A stretch of DNA of 64,000 bases from Strongylocentrotus droebachiensis. Its lineage: Eukaryota > Echinodermata > Echinoidea > Camarodonta > Strongylocentrotidae. A program made the position numbers and the translations under genes. Of this stretch, positions 24,131 to 36,776 are shown piece by piece (within the stretch, counting starts at the first letter, position 1; the number at the start of each line of letters is the position of its first letter). The DNA lies in assembly GCA_035222895.1 (NCBI GenBank), contig JAVYIG010001817.1, positions 1-64,000 on the forward strand, read 5' to 3'. The notes under the pieces were generated by a model. It ran no database searches, had not been told where the DNA came from, and saw only the letters and a list, made by a program, of their open reading frames with translations.

Positions 24131-25300
24131 CAATTTATACTTCTACATAATCTATTCTTGACATAACCCAGCATTTATATCTTGAACTGTTAATGGTGAC
24201 ATCGGAGATTAACATTGAGAGCTCAAAATATGAACTCGCCGGAAGGGCTTTAACATCATTTTAAGGAAGGGACATTTTCTTGTATTTTAGAAAAATCCCA
24301 AGTATTGACATAATCTCCCAATTATACTATTGTTCCCAATAGCCCACCCTACCAAAGGTCGTAGCTCCCACGTCAGATTATGACATATCTAAATTCGGCA
24401 GTTCAATCAAGTAAAAACTTGTTTATTCTCATGGCAACGCGAACATGCCAGAACTGAAATGAGGAACTCATATCGATATAAATATGGTGCCCTGGATACG
24501 TTCTAAATAAACATCGCTCGTTGTGATACAAAAGACAGCTGAATAACACCCTGGTGAACAACAATAGAATATGGTGGTATGATTTGAAGGCCTGGGATCC
24601 TGCTTCAATAGCTTGACGTCAGTCAGTGTTCATGCATGGAATGCTATGCTTTGGGTTTTTTATTTTGTATGTTTTCAAAGGTTATAGGAAGTTTTGTTCT
24701 ACGTCAGAAAACGTCACGATTAAAATCAAATACCAATTCATATAAAATATTTGCATAATATGTTTCTTCCTTATTATGTTTCTTTAGAGGGAAGTTAGAA
24801 TAATCAATGACGTATTCTAGAACGGAAGTGAAAATATGCAACTTTTTGTATGAAGACAATAAAGTGAATAGCAGCCTATGTATGGGTATTATATTACATT
24901 TCGTATTGTTTATATTATCTATCATATTCATATCGTGAGAAAATTCAATATGCAATTTCAAAAAACGTTTACCTTATTCTTTCTTCGCAATTATAGTACA
25001 TTGTGGACTTCCTGTTTCAATTTCTACTATCCACCCTTCTTAAAAATGTACGTTTGATAAGAATGGTTAAAAGAAAATGTACACCTACATGACGATAATT
25101 AATGATTATTACCTCAAAACATTCTCCCTCCAGACTTTAAAAAAAAATTGCTTCGTTGTTCCAAAGAGGAAAGTACGACACTGTCTTGCAGACACTGAAT
25201 CGTGGTTTCATGCTTACATCCACTTATTCATTTTAATATAACGCCAAGATCATAGCTTTTCATCATTTTGACTAGAAGCTTGTTCGTCGCAATAGTATTA
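24131..25300. other. Intergenic, no gene recognised
   Basis: AT-rich sequence without supported features. Confidence 0.4.
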
Positions 25301-25311
25301 ATTGTTAGAAA

Positions 25312-25445
25312 TTGTAATAATAACAATAATAATAATATCAATAATAATGATAATAATACTACTACTACTACTAATAATAATAATGATAATAATACTGAGG
25401 AAAAAATGTATAATGATTATAATAATAATGATAATAATAGCAATA
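25312..25445. repeat. (AAT)n/(ACT)n compound microsatellite
   Basis: Imperfect AAT, GAT and ACT triplets. Confidence 0.9.
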
Positions 25446-26620
25446 TTAGGTAGGCAGGAAAAGTTGATTACAAGTCGATTTCACAAAAAAATCATAGTGG
25501 TTTGAATTAATTAACTCGTAGGTAATATAATGGTTGTCTGCATCCATATCAGAGATCTCAGATTAGAAGGGAATTTAAGGATATTTAAAGAAAATTACGT
25601 TATGAAAATCAATCACACCCACCTCATTCTTCTTCCTTTGGCTAATATCCCCCTCATTGATTCCGCATACCAAATAAGGAAAAATTTGATTGAATGAGGA
25701 TGGATTAAGGAACCAAGTAACGGAAGTGATTTGGGGTTACCTCCACAGAACTCTAAAATACGTATTTAAAAGTTCAAGTTCAGGCTCCAAACCATTTACT
25801 TGTTAAGCACTTCCGGTGGACAAAGTCAAACCAGATTCAAACTCACACTTTAGTTCCGCGTCGGTTAATCGGGTATTTGTAAAGACTGAGCTAAACCAAG
25901 GAGGATATCTCTTTGATTAAACGAATGATTCGTACATGCTAGAGAGGTGTGACTTGAAACATAATGCCGCATGATTGGTTTATGATTTAAAGTGACTTTT
26001 TAACATCTTAACAACTGAAGGTCAGTAAAAGTATTATATTGGTTATTAATCCTATAGAGTACAACGAAAAATATAACATCATGTACATTTTATAAAAACG
26101 TAAAGGAAACTAGGACAGGTAATGATAATGATGAATAATGATAATCTAAACTCGTATTGCGGTTCAACTATTGGCCCTAAACACATGTTTCATGTATTAT
26201 GGGAGGCATACTTTTTGCACCAAACAATGTTGTATTATGCTACGAGAGAGCTAAGGAAATGGGAATCATGTCACATTGCGTGAACAATATATCTGTTTAA
26301 AGTACAGTCAACTTGAAAGACTTCCAAGGTAGTGATTAACACGTCCCGAATAAAACGTGCTAAAAGTCTATTGCTAACTCATTTAGATCGGCGCCATTAT
26401 TGTAATAGTTTATGATGAAGAATGTTACTTATTCCAAACGACATTCAAGTCTAGACTCTCGACTCCTCTTTGCCAAAAAATGATAAGTGTAAGAATGAGA
26501 GCAAAGACATGCAAGCTAACACAGAAAAGTTTGGTTTGGGTTAATCTGTGGACCTGTACTCGTAGTGTATAAGTTCCTCAAAGAAATAAAGAGAGAAAGA
26601 GCGGTAGACAGAGGGGAGAT
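25446..26620. other. Intergenic, no gene recognised
   Basis: AT-rich sequence without supported features. Confidence 0.4.
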
Positions 26621-26718
26621 AATGAGTAGAGAGAGAGAGAGAGAGAGAGGAGGGGGGGGGGACGGGTTTTCATATGAAATATTAAACGTAGAAATTCACA
26701 CCTGACCCCCCCCCCCCT

Positions 26719-26881
26719 CCCGGCCGCGAAATTTTTATTCCCAAACAGGTTTGCAATTTCTTATATTTCCGTTCTTCTCAATTACGTCATTGCTAATGAC
26801 GTAACATATCAGCCAATCAGATGACCGGAAATATTAGCATTGGCAAACCTGTTTGGGAAAAAAAAATTAGTCTCCCGGCCC
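26719..26881. mobile_element. Palindromic MITE-like hairpin with inner CRE-like hairpin
   Basis: The arm 26719-26771 (CCCGG...TTCCCAAACAGGTTTGCAAT...ATTTCCG) is repeated inverted at 26824-26881. The loop contains a perfect 10-bp inverted pair, TTACGTCATT-GCT-AATGACGTAA (about 26782-26804), so the structure is a hairpin inside a hairpin. No TSD could be assigned. Confidence 0.65.
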
Positions 26882-27429
26882 CATTATGCATCACCTGATA
26901 TGGGGCGTGATTGATTAGTCCCCGTGCTTGCCCCGATTCCTCCCCCCCCCTCCCATCATGTTTCTTCCAATTTAAAGTGCCTCATAATTTATGTTCACAA
27001 ATGTTTGCATTACCGGGGGCTGTAATCATCATTTTTATCACATTCAAAATCATGTCGTTAGGAAACGGTCCTCTGTTCAATAAATTTTGTCAGCAAACAC
27101 GAGCACATTTTGTTTCAATAATTGGAAAGTGAAAACCCGTGCCCGCACATTATTCAGTTGGATATTTGGATCACAAACTTGCAATTTTCAGAGGGGCTGG
27201 TTACTCCAATCTAAAACCGTTCCACAGAGTCAGATTTTTGGCAAGAATGACCGAAAGAAAATGAGGTGTAATTGACTGAACAAACCTAATAAACTTTTAT
27301 CGAATGCAGGTAATCGAAAAATTGAATCACTGTTTATTTCATTAGAGTAGCGGTGGGGCGAGGGTCTAGCCATATCATTACGAGAGACACGAGTTGCCAT
27401 GCATACACAAACACAACGTTGTCCAGGCA

Positions 27430-27770
27430 CTGCTTTTCTCCTGCTCTCCCCACCCCTCCTTCTCTCTTTCTTTCTATCTCTCCACCACTCTCTCCCTTCT
27501 TCCCTCTGTTCTTCTCTCTTTCTCTCCCTCCTTCCCTCCTTCCCTCTGCCCCTCTCTCCTTCCCTCAGTTCCTCTCTCCCTCTCTCTCTCTCTCCTTCCT
27601 TCCCTCTCCCTTTCTCCCTCCCTTCTTCCCTCTGTCTCACTCTGTCTATGTCTCTCTCTATCTCTCCCTCCTTTCCTCTGTCCCTCTCTCAGTCTCTCCC
27701 TCCTTCCCTCTGTCCCCTCAGCTCCCTCCTTCCCTCTATACTCTCTTTCTTTCCGCTTTCTCTCCTTTCA
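27430..27770. repeat. CT-rich polypyrimidine tract with CCTTCCCTCTG minisatellite
   Basis: About 340 bp almost free of purines on the plus strand, with recurring CCTCCTTCCCTCTGTCCC-type phrases. A GA-rich tract of opposite sense follows at 27855-27990. Long open frames here are a by-product of composition. Confidence 0.9.
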
Positions 27771-27854
27771 ATAAACATAATGAAAATAACATAAGAACAA
27801 AGATAAAAACTAACATAAAGTCAGATGGATAAATGATATATAGAGATAATTGAT

Positions 27855-27990
27855 AGAAGAGGATGGAACGGAAGCGAAACAGGGAAGGAGAGGGAGATAG
27901 TGAGAGAGGGGGAGAGGGGGAATTATATTAGCGAGATAGAGAGGGGAAATAATAGAGAAATAAGAAGGAGAGAAAGAGAGAGGGGGTTGG
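27855..27990. repeat. GA-rich polypurine tract
   Basis: Imperfect GAGAGG repeats, complementary in composition to the CT-rich tract 85 bp to the left. Confidence 0.85.
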
Positions 27991-30850
27991 AATTTCGTGT
28001 GTATATCTTATAGAACGAACTGTATGAGCCCCCCCCCCACTATATCTCGTTAAGGGAATTGATCTACTCCCCTGAAACGAAGTAAACTTTTAAAAAACTA
28101 TCCAAGTTTTTACACATGCTCATCAACATGATATCAACCAGCCATGAGCGTTGTAAGGGGCGGGTATCTGTCCGTAAATTATTCGATCATGATTATCTTA
28201 TTGGTAGCCACCAAATCGTTCACAATTCTCTTCAGTATTTTCAAGTGTAAATACAAGTCTTTGAATCGTTTACAAAGCTACCTGAAATAATAGGTCGCAC
28301 TGCCAAATGATTATTTCAAGCCTAAAGGCGTTGGCGCCAAGCATTAATTTTCTGAAATTATATTTTGACAGGCAAGGCTGTGAATCCCAAAGTGATTTTC
28401 AGAACACACTCTCCTGGTACAACGTGTGATAACGAAAATCTTATTTGTTTTGGAAAAGTAACATGATAGTACCTTTGGGCCTTTTGGGGGTCAAATAGTT
28501 TTAAACAGAATTTGCATTAAAGAGAAATATAAGTTCTAGTATAAAGGTGATTAAAATTAATTAGGTAATTTCCATTTCTATGGCGAACGCAGCCCTTAGC
28601 CCCTCACTTCTCGTAGTTCATTACAGACCAGTCATCTAACGTTATGAGGGACATTTCACTGTATCAACATGTTTGTACCATTGAAAGTTACAACATATTA
28701 CAAAATAATTAAAGCAAAACAAACAAAAGGAAAATTAAATCTTACTCTGTCATATCAGTCTGAGACGTGTTAGCTCTGTTATCCGAAAGCAATGAGTTGA
28801 CTTGATCAAATATGAGCTAGGAAATATTTTGACGAGAAAATTAAAACAGTGAATTACAGTAAAGAAATAGTACTGATGTTTACTGGAAGAAACGAGTAAC
28901 ATTATTAGCCAAATTGTAATGAAATATGATCAAATTTGCTATTCAGGTGCAGAGAATTTGGACATTTTCTTTTTATGTAATTTTATTCCATTTGTATACA
29001 GGTAGCGGCACTAATTATGATTTTTCGCTTACTGGCACCCATTTCGTCATTAATCACTTATCTCTCTATATAAGTTTATAAAAGCCAGAAAAATATCAAA
29101 CCTGTAAGAGCGGTGCGACCCCCCCCCCTTCCCCGATTTCAGTACCCTTTTAATGGCTTACCTCACGCTTCGCCGTCTTGAAATAATCATGACCTTTGAT
29201 AAGAATCAACATGAATCTTAAAAAGATAACCGTGCATAATGCAATGCATGTCTTTGTCAAAAGAATGACACCATTCTTAAAATTAGACATGAGCATTATT
29301 ATATTATAACATTTACATGTACTTCCTTATTCAATGTATTATGAACAGGAAATAATTCCGAAATTGTCCGTATTTCCTCTTTAAGGAAATATCAACGTAA
29401 TTACTGATTTGCCATCGTAAAGGATAATTTTGTATTTACATATATGTGTTGGTTAGTTTGTTTATGGTCTATAGAAAGCGTTCGCGGCAAATTACTCTAC
29501 CAAGCCTGATCAGATTGCCTTCACTGAAACTAAACGCTGACTGATTGACTCATTTCTGAGTTCAGTGGTTGTAAAAACAATAAAACCACTTAACTTATAG
29601 TACATTTTCAATGAAAGTAAGAAAGAAATAAGATCTAGAACTGATTACTGGCGACATTGGTGATTCATCACAACATCTACTCAGAGAAAGCGCAGTCGGT
29701 ATAGCAGGCGCGACGTCATTTGCCTGACGCAGGGCTATGTCAGTGACTGGTGCGCTCTTTGACGCGCCCTGTGAGCGTGACAAAATGAGCACACATGACA
29801 TTGATTGACCTGGGCTAATTGACTTAAAAGGCTTGATTAGCGCAGACAATAACGCAATCGAAACGACACTTCGTGGGCAACTTCAGGCATTACAAACATA
29901 TAAGTAAAACTATGTGATAGATCAACAAGATTTCAAATTTATCAAAACTATATTTCAAATATGACCATGATGAACGCAGTAGATTTAACAGTTTAAACAT
30001 TTTAAAGAAAAATTGACTCAAAGTTGAAGTAATTGCTACGCCGCCTTGCTTTGTTTATTTTTATTACGTCATGATCATAAATACAGATTTGCTTATCAAG
30101 ATCATATCAATCAAAATCTTCCATTGTTTATGATCACATGATCGAAAGAATATTTGATATCAATGCAATATATCTATGACGTAGAACATCATGGGGGTAT
30201 TATCTATATGAATACGTATGTGCTAGCTGGTTCGTATACTCACAAACGTTTTGGTCCAAAGTTCATATCATTCGATTCGGTTGATGATTAGTTGTAGGAA
30301 CGAAACCGAATTGCAAATTCTCGTTGCCCAATGTCACGAACTCGACTCAATAGATATATATAAGGAATATTTTTAAACGACGCTATAAACAGTGTATAAT
30401 GTCAACCGCTTGTTAAGGGGGCAGAACTGAATACTTTTTAGTTGATTGGAATTTCTTCAGTAAACTTAAAGAGAAACATTCTCTCCCTGTTAAGAAAACC
30501 CTCCAAATCTCAATATTCGTGTACATAATTTGTTATAGTAATAACATACAAGCGCTGAATTCATTGCACATTGATACATTGCATTTTGAAGTAAAAATTA
30601 CCAACATTAATATTTAAGATTTAAATGAAAACAAAAAGATTGATGCGTCTAATGGTGGAAGACAAGACAGGAAATTGCAAGCAACTAAAATATATTTTAA
30701 AAAGTCATACACTCTGAATTTAAAGACTATTCAATCCCCATTGGAGGAGTGGGTATTGTATTTAAACTGTGCACGCAAGCATTTATCTTATTCATTGAGT
30801 TCAAAGCCGAAAACCAACTAAATTACCGGCTTAAACACGTTTAGAGAAGA
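27991..30850. other. Intergenic; possible enhancer near 29.5-29.9 kb
   Basis: No exon is supported. Segment 29540-29880 is less AT-rich and combines an AP-1 consensus TGACTCA (29546-29552), a CRE-like GACGTCA (about 29711) and TAATTG/GATTAG homeodomain-type cores. This is compatible with a cis-regulatory element but unproven. Confidence 0.35.
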
Positions 30851-30851
30851 G

Positions 30852-31370
30852 TGACTGGTATTGACTGGTCTTTTCAGCCTGATCAGTTTCTATACATACG
30901 ATATTGCATAAGTATGAGAAATTTCTCGCTTCGGCGATGTCGCGAAGTTTCCTCATATTTTATTACATGTCATAATGATGAGAATATGTTAATGACTTGG
31001 CATAGATATCACGAAGATAGGAACACTGAAGGAAGTCGGAAGTAAGGGTGGCTGAATAATTTTTAAAAGACAATTCATCATGTTTAAAATATTCTTAAGT
31101 TGTTTGTGACTGGTATTAACCGGTCTTTTTAGCGGCCTAATCACTGTTCATATACATGCAATAAAGCATAAGTATGCGACATTTCTCGTTTCAGTGATGT
31201 TGCAAAGTGTCCTTATAGTTTATTAAATTTCATATATTGATGAAAAATATATTAATGATTTGGCATAAATTTCATGAAGGAAAAATGAATGAAGTCGGAA
31301 GTAAGAGTTCGCCGAATAATTTCAAAGAGAATTCATCATGCTTAAAATATTCTGAAGTTGTTTGTTTCTA
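30852..31370 (+). repeat. Tandem duplication, 256-bp unit
   Basis: Two diverged copies start GACTGGTATT (30852 and 31108) and share TTTCTCG, GAAGTCGGAAGTAAG and AATTCATCATG blocks in the same order. Confidence 0.8.
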
Positions 31371-31854
31371 CAGCTTCATTTTGAAATTAATTGTGTTCAT
31401 TCATCAGGTTAACTGGAATACTTCGAACCCCTATAGTACAGCGTGGACCCAGTTATTGAGAAGACAATGGCTTCATTTTTTTTTTTTTTTTTTTTGTTGG
31501 CACTGGTCTAACGAGGTGAATGAAATGCGACTTAATGAGGCCACATATTTATGGAGTGGTGAGAGGGGATTCCATTATCTTTTTTACCGTCTATTTTATT
31601 TGCTCTCTCCCCTCCCCCCCCCCCCCATCGATTATGTGAACGTGACACCTTTATCCCCCCCCCCTAATCTACACCATTGCTCCTAGGAATTCACATTCCT
31701 TGCTCTAGAGCAAAATTGTATTTTAAATTCCTAAAAGGGATTAATGTACTGTAAAAAGTCCATCGAAGCTTAATTAAATCCATATCAATCCCACCCCGCC
31801 CAAATATGAAGCGCGATTCGTTATGCTTCCTCCATAAAATGCTTGATAATGGAA
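31371..31854. other. Intergenic with T and C homopolymer runs
   Basis: Contains a T run (about 31477-31494) and two C runs (about 31613-31626 and 31656-31665). The long forward open frame across it is interrupted by these low-complexity tracts and is not supported as a gene. Confidence 0.5.
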
Positions 31855-31928
31855 GTGAGAAACAGGGAGGGAAGGAGAGGAGGGGAGCGAGAGGGAAAGA
31901 TATGGAAAGAGAGGGAGAGAGAGAGAGA

Positions 31929-31987
<59 letters not shown>

Positions 31988-32085
31988 AGTGATGTAGGCA
32001 TGGTAAATATATCCACAGAGAAAGGGGATGACGCGGTATATGAGAAGGTGAAAAACGGGGGTACGGAGAGAGGGAGAGGGATCTT
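31855..32085. repeat. GA-rich tract with (GA)n core
   Basis: The purine-rich plus strand includes an uninterrupted (GA)n at about 31933-31982. Confidence 0.9.
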
Positions 32086-32639
32086 TTGTTCACTAAAGCT
32101 TACAACTAGAGTCAAAAGATGGAATCAGTGTGCGATTGATGCCGTATTAATGACAATTTTTGTGAAAGGTAAGAAAGAATAATGTCAATGTAAGTAACTT
32201 ACCTAAACGTTTTTTTGTTCAAAATGACGTTGAGTCCTCAAAACTGCTCCAGAAATATTATGAAAATTTATTTTAATCGAAGATTCAATCACAATTAAAT
32301 GCTACACAGTATTTTCGTACACAATAATGTCCATCTAATTTCTGTTTAATGTGATGCCAGATACGGAGAGCATATACCCGGATGACAAAACTAGATTTCT
32401 CAACCCCACATGAGGATGAGATGGTATGGAAAAAGCTGCTTGGAAAAAGTCAGATTCTAGGAACGACCCCCGAGTAGTTTCGTTCCATACTAAGTCTTTT
32501 ACACTACTAATCCCTACAACGGTCACAACGACTCGAATTCTTTACTGATGTCATAAATACTATATAGGGATATGGCGAAATCACCACTTATGAAACATTC
32601 ATTGTGAATTATGTAATTCTTCGCCTTGGAATAAACGTC

Positions 32640-32810
32640 GTGTCATTTTAGTGCGCGCCAGAGCGATAGCGAAATAGTTTGTCCACCGGAAGTAAGGTCA
32701 CGTGACTTCTCACCGAGAGGCATCGCTGCTCTCGCAGTCGGAAGCATTTTGTTTCTTAGTGGAAGTTCTGTTTAAAGAAAGGAAGATTTCAAATTGAAGT
32801 GATTAAGGTA
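32640..32810 (+). promoter_or_regulatory. Promoter-like segment with ETS site and E-box, possible noncoding first exon
   Basis: A locally GC-rich island holds an ETS consensus CCGGAAGT (32686-32693) next to a palindromic GTCACGTGAC E-box (32697-32706). GCGCGCC-like sequence lies just upstream. About 100 bp downstream is a possible splice donor AAG/GTAATG (32807/32808). This is the layout of a TATA-less housekeeping promoter reading rightward, but no coding exon in the window can be tied to it. Confidence 0.4.
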
Positions 32811-33051
32811 ATGTCCTGGCCATTTATCTCCGCAGAGTTTGGATTTAATCGATTCTTCCTGCAAGCAGAAAGCAAGCTTTAGGAAGAGGCAAACTTTTGA
32901 GATGTTGGCCTCCCGTTGAAAGAAAAAAAATGGGGATAATATCGCTGTAGTGGTGGGCGTCTCTTGCCCGAAAATTTGATTTTGAGTTTCCACACCAATA
33001 CCGGCTTTTCATATAATTAACGCAAAGGTCACCATATCCCCCTTTCCCTCC

Positions 33052-33457
33052 TTAAAGGTAAAGACCAGTTATGGTCATGCGATTGCATTGTGAAAGAAAC
33101 GTTGTGGAATCGATCAGAAAAGGTTGATCATCTAGCATATAAGTATTGGTATGTACTGCAAGGTTCTGGAATCATCAAAATGATAAGAATTTTAGCCCAG
33201 TCTTCGTAAAGCTACAAGCACTGTACACAGAAAAATGTATATGGGACTATACGCACACGTGCGCGACACGTGCGTTTATCTCTCACAGACCATGTAGATA
33301 AACTAATACCAAATATATCAATTAGTAGGCGGTTTCCCGGCAAAATTTTGTATCATCATGTATTAGTCAAAACATATTCTTTCACATGATTGGTAATAAG
33401 AGCTTCCATTTCATTTTTTGAAATTGGGGCGTTTCCAATACTGGTCTTTACCTTTAA
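33052..33457. mobile_element. TTAA-flanked MITE, family B, copy 1
   Basis: Starts TTAA-AGGTAAAGACCAG (33052) and ends with the inverse CTGGTCTTTACCT-TTAA (33457): a 13-bp perfect TIR with TTAA on both sides, the target duplication used by piggyBac-type elements. The 400-bp interior is noncoding. A partial relative is at 21095-21290. Confidence 0.75.
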
Positions 33458-33804
33458 AGGTAAAAACCGGTAGTGGTAAAATTGCGGTTCAAGGGTTTTG
33501 GGTGCAAAATATCCATTCAATATTGTTTAAATATTGCCTTCAGAGGTTTAGATGGCAAAACTTCAACTTAAATTCGCAAAAAATGACAATATATGCCCAA
33601 ATGTTCAATGTTGAAGTGCTTTCGTGATATATATCCAGGCCGGATCAATATGATAGTTTACCAAATTATCGATTAGTAGGCGGTTTCCCGGCAAAATTGG
33701 TATCATCACGTATAAGTCAAAACATATACTTTCTCATGATTGGTAATAAGAGCTTCCTTTTCATTTTTTGAGAGGTGTGCGTTTCCAAAACTGGCCTATG
33801 CCTT
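33454..33804. mobile_element. TTAA-flanked MITE, family B, copy 2 (abutting)
   Basis: Shares the TTAA junction with copy 1 and begins AGGTAAAAACCGG. Its right 150 bp (GGCGGTTTCCCGGCAAAATT through GCGTTTCCAAAACTGG) matches copy 1's right end. The terminal TTAA on the right has decayed to CTTTGA. Confidence 0.65.
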
Positions 33805-33999
33805 TGATAATGCTTCATCATCTATGATAAATATCACTGAATACATTAAACCATGACAACCAGCAGTTGATATAGGTGTGTTTTTATTCTTCAAAATGAC
33901 GTTGAACAGTCTACCTCTTTTAAATAATGCATTTATATGTTGTCTGAAAAAGTCGATTTGTTCCCCCCCTTCTGTTTCGAGGGGATGATGATGAAGTGA

Positions 34000-34065
34000 A
34001 GAATGATGAGAAGGAGAAGAAGGAGAAGAAGAAGAAGAAGAAGAAGAAGAAGAAGAAGAAGAAAC
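34000..34065. repeat. (GAA)n microsatellite
   Basis: Imperfect GAA/AAG triplets. The open frames here in several readings are compositional. Confidence 0.95.
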
Positions 34066-35552
34066 AATCAGATATAGGTATACACAGAGAGGAGAGCAAT
34101 GAGAATATATCATGCGAAATAGCATTCGTCACCTTTATGGTTGCAATACCGAATATAATGTTAACCAATCTTTTGTTCTTTTCGTTTCGACTGTAACCGA
34201 CTCGAACATAAAACGATGTTAAATGAAAATGCCCTTCATACTCTCCTTATGTTTACATGGCATCCATACAGTTTACGTACTAACAAAACTCAACTAGTTC
34301 AATAAGTCAAGGTTCGTGTGAACATCAAGGTGACTCTTTGCACACGGCCCTATAGCAATGAACAGGGGGCGGTACAGGTGTAGCGAAAAGCCGTGACGTC
34401 ACAATAGCTCGCCAACGCGCTCCTCTTGAACCATTATGAAATTCATTGTTCAGTTGTTGTATACAATCAGTAGTTTTGAACAAGTCATCTCATAACCTTA
34501 CATTTACATTTAATTATCGATTAAATAAAGTTTAAAAGCGTGATATTTGATGATGATGAATATGCGAAATGAAACAAAAACATTAAGAGTAAAGCTTTTC
34601 TTGAAAACTAAATGCTGACTCACAGCGTTGGCGTATATTCGCTTGGCATTCGACGAGGTCAAGCGACAAGCGTTTGTCAGGTTATCGCAAATTTCATGAA
34701 TTAGCTTTGTGATTAATAATGAAACCATTTCCTGAGTACTTTAAAGTTTGTTACATGTACAGGTTGGTTTCACTTAAACGGTACAAAAGAGCAGTTTTCC
34801 ACGAAATATATGAAAAGGAGCGGAAATATCCGCGTGGAAGTGAACATGATATCCGAATGGGATTCCGTAGCAGGTCAACTGCAAACCAAAGTGGAAGTTG
34901 ACATAATGGCAACGTCACTGCCTAATTTTCACTATAAATATTATTGCAGGTGATTCAACCACTAGTTGTCATTCCACTCATTTTATCATCGGTTCCTATT
35001 TCCTTTTAATTATTAAATTATTAAATTAGTTTCTGATGATCATAGTATAATATTAATATATTATTTTTGAAAGTATCGTATTTATATTTGGTTAATAGAA
35101 AAGACAGCTCAAAATAATGATACATTCATTTGATTGCAGCATGCATATTAGGTATGATTAAAGGTCAAAGAAATCAATTATCTCTCCTCAAATTAACTTT
35201 ATTTGGGGGTTTACCATGTCTATTCCAACTTAAATTTACAATCAAGGAAAATCTAGGCATTTTAGGTTGAGATTAAAAAAAAAAATCCTAAATCAGTTCA
35301 TGACGTTTCAAACTTTAATGTCCACGTTGCTATTCCATATTGAAATATTAGCATCCATGTTTACTTTTATGATGACATATCGGGATTCAATAAAAATAGT
35401 CGATATAAGGAAAATACAGATAATAGTTTGGGATTAGACTAACCATTCAAATAGGAATTATGATATAAAACAAAGTGTTCATTCAAAACTTAGAAATTCC
35501 ATAATCCATCCATTACCCATGCAGTAACTGACAAAGATATTCATGGATAGCA
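34066..35552. other. Intergenic, no gene recognised
   Basis: AT-rich sequence. A perfect CRE TGACGTCA occurs at 34393-34400. No exon is supported. Confidence 0.4.
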
Positions 35553-35556
35553 AATC

Positions 35557-35870
35557 TTCTTCTCCTTCTACTACTTCTTCCTCTCCTGCTTCTTCTTCTA
35601 TCTTCTACTACTTGCTCTTCTTCTTCTCCTTGCTCCTCTTCTTCTTCTTCGTATTCCTCCCCTGCTTCTTCTTCTTTCTTCTACTACTTGCTCTTCTTCT
35701 TCTTCTTATTCCTCTCCTGCTTCTTCTTCTTTCTTCTACTACTTGCTCTTCTTCTTCTTCTTCTTCTTCCTCATCTTCTTCTTCTTCTTTGTCTTCTTCT
35801 TCTTCCTCTTATTCTTCTTCTTCCTCTCCTTCTTCTTCTTCTTCTTCTTCCTCTTCTTATTCTTTTTAAA
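35557..35870. repeat. (TTC)n array with about 57-bp higher-order units
   Basis: About 310 bp of CTT triplets. A phrase CCTGCTTCTTCTTC-TTTCTTCTACTACTTGCTC recurs about three times, giving higher-order structure. Its sense is opposite to the GAA tract 1.5 kb to the left. Confidence 0.9.
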
Positions 35871-36248
35871 ATTTAATTCAACTATTAATTATTTGGTCCG
35901 GTGATTGTTCCCGCGTGGAGGTAACAGATACAAGCTCATGATGATGACAATTCTGATCTACACCATTAAAAGGACCTTTTTACAAAATTATTTTCCCCGA
36001 TATTTCAGAAGAACCAAAAAAAAATTACACAATAAGTCATGAGCCAAAGTTGTCATCTTGATTAGTACTTTTTAAATGACTTTGCAGAATCTAAATCGAT
36101 ACAATTCGTTTCTAATCCAAGTACAAATATGTTTTCACAGCGAGAATAACATTACAACTTTAATACAAATTCCTTTTGATATTACACTATTTTCGTGATC
36201 AGCATTGGATAAGGAATATGAATAGAATTGTGATGTATCATACGCACG

Positions 36249-36776
36249 TTAAAGATACTATGTCCCTTTTGCAGCCACCATCAAATTCTGTAGAACTTTG
36301 CAGGAATTATGAATATGTCATGTATGTCCTATTTGTGAAATGTAAACGTTAGCAGTATCCTAATATTCAAATTATGCAAGAAAACCCGTTTACTTGCTAA
36401 ACTTCACTGTCAGACACTATTGAGTGACTGACTGGCTTTTTTCTTCTTTGGTATTATAACATACATAAAATGAGCTGTAAAGGGTACATAAGCATTTGTC
36501 TACATCAATAACCCACTTCTTGTAATGGCCAAAATTAAACTGATTGAATCTTTGCGCAGCATAAAACTTACGACCATTCGATACAATGGTCTGAAAAATC
36601 AGACTATTTTTTACTGGCTCTATAGCTCCTAAGTCGATTCGACAACTAATAGTCGTTATTTTCCCACTCAAAGACATTTTCAAGCCCCCCTATTTTAGGG
36701 AAGTTCTAAATTAGTATTGTCGTTGAAATTTAACCTTTTCACTTTTTGGCCTGCAAATGGGACATAGTACCTTTAA
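36249..36776 (-). mobile_element. TTAA-flanked MITE, family A, copy 1
   Basis: TTAA (36249-36252) is followed by AGATACTATGTCCC, and GGGACATAGTACCT precedes TTAA (36773-36776): a 14-bp near-perfect TIR with TTAA duplication. The 528-bp body is an inverted diverged copy of 45976-46516. Both keep an 86-codon frame (here on the minus strand, 36677-36417). About a quarter of its residues differ between copies, which argues against selection on a protein. Confidence 0.85.

Noticed and set aside
27230..27832. Several 120 to 160-codon frames in the CT-rich tract
   Set aside because: Frames stay open on composition alone (Ser/Leu/Pro and Glu/Arg repeats) and lack any domain.
29595..29849. 84-codon minus-strand frame
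   Set aside because: No splice signals or family resemblance; the segment is better described as possible regulatory DNA.
35543..35876. Ser- or Leu-rich frames in the TTC array
   Set aside because: Pure triplet-repeat translation.
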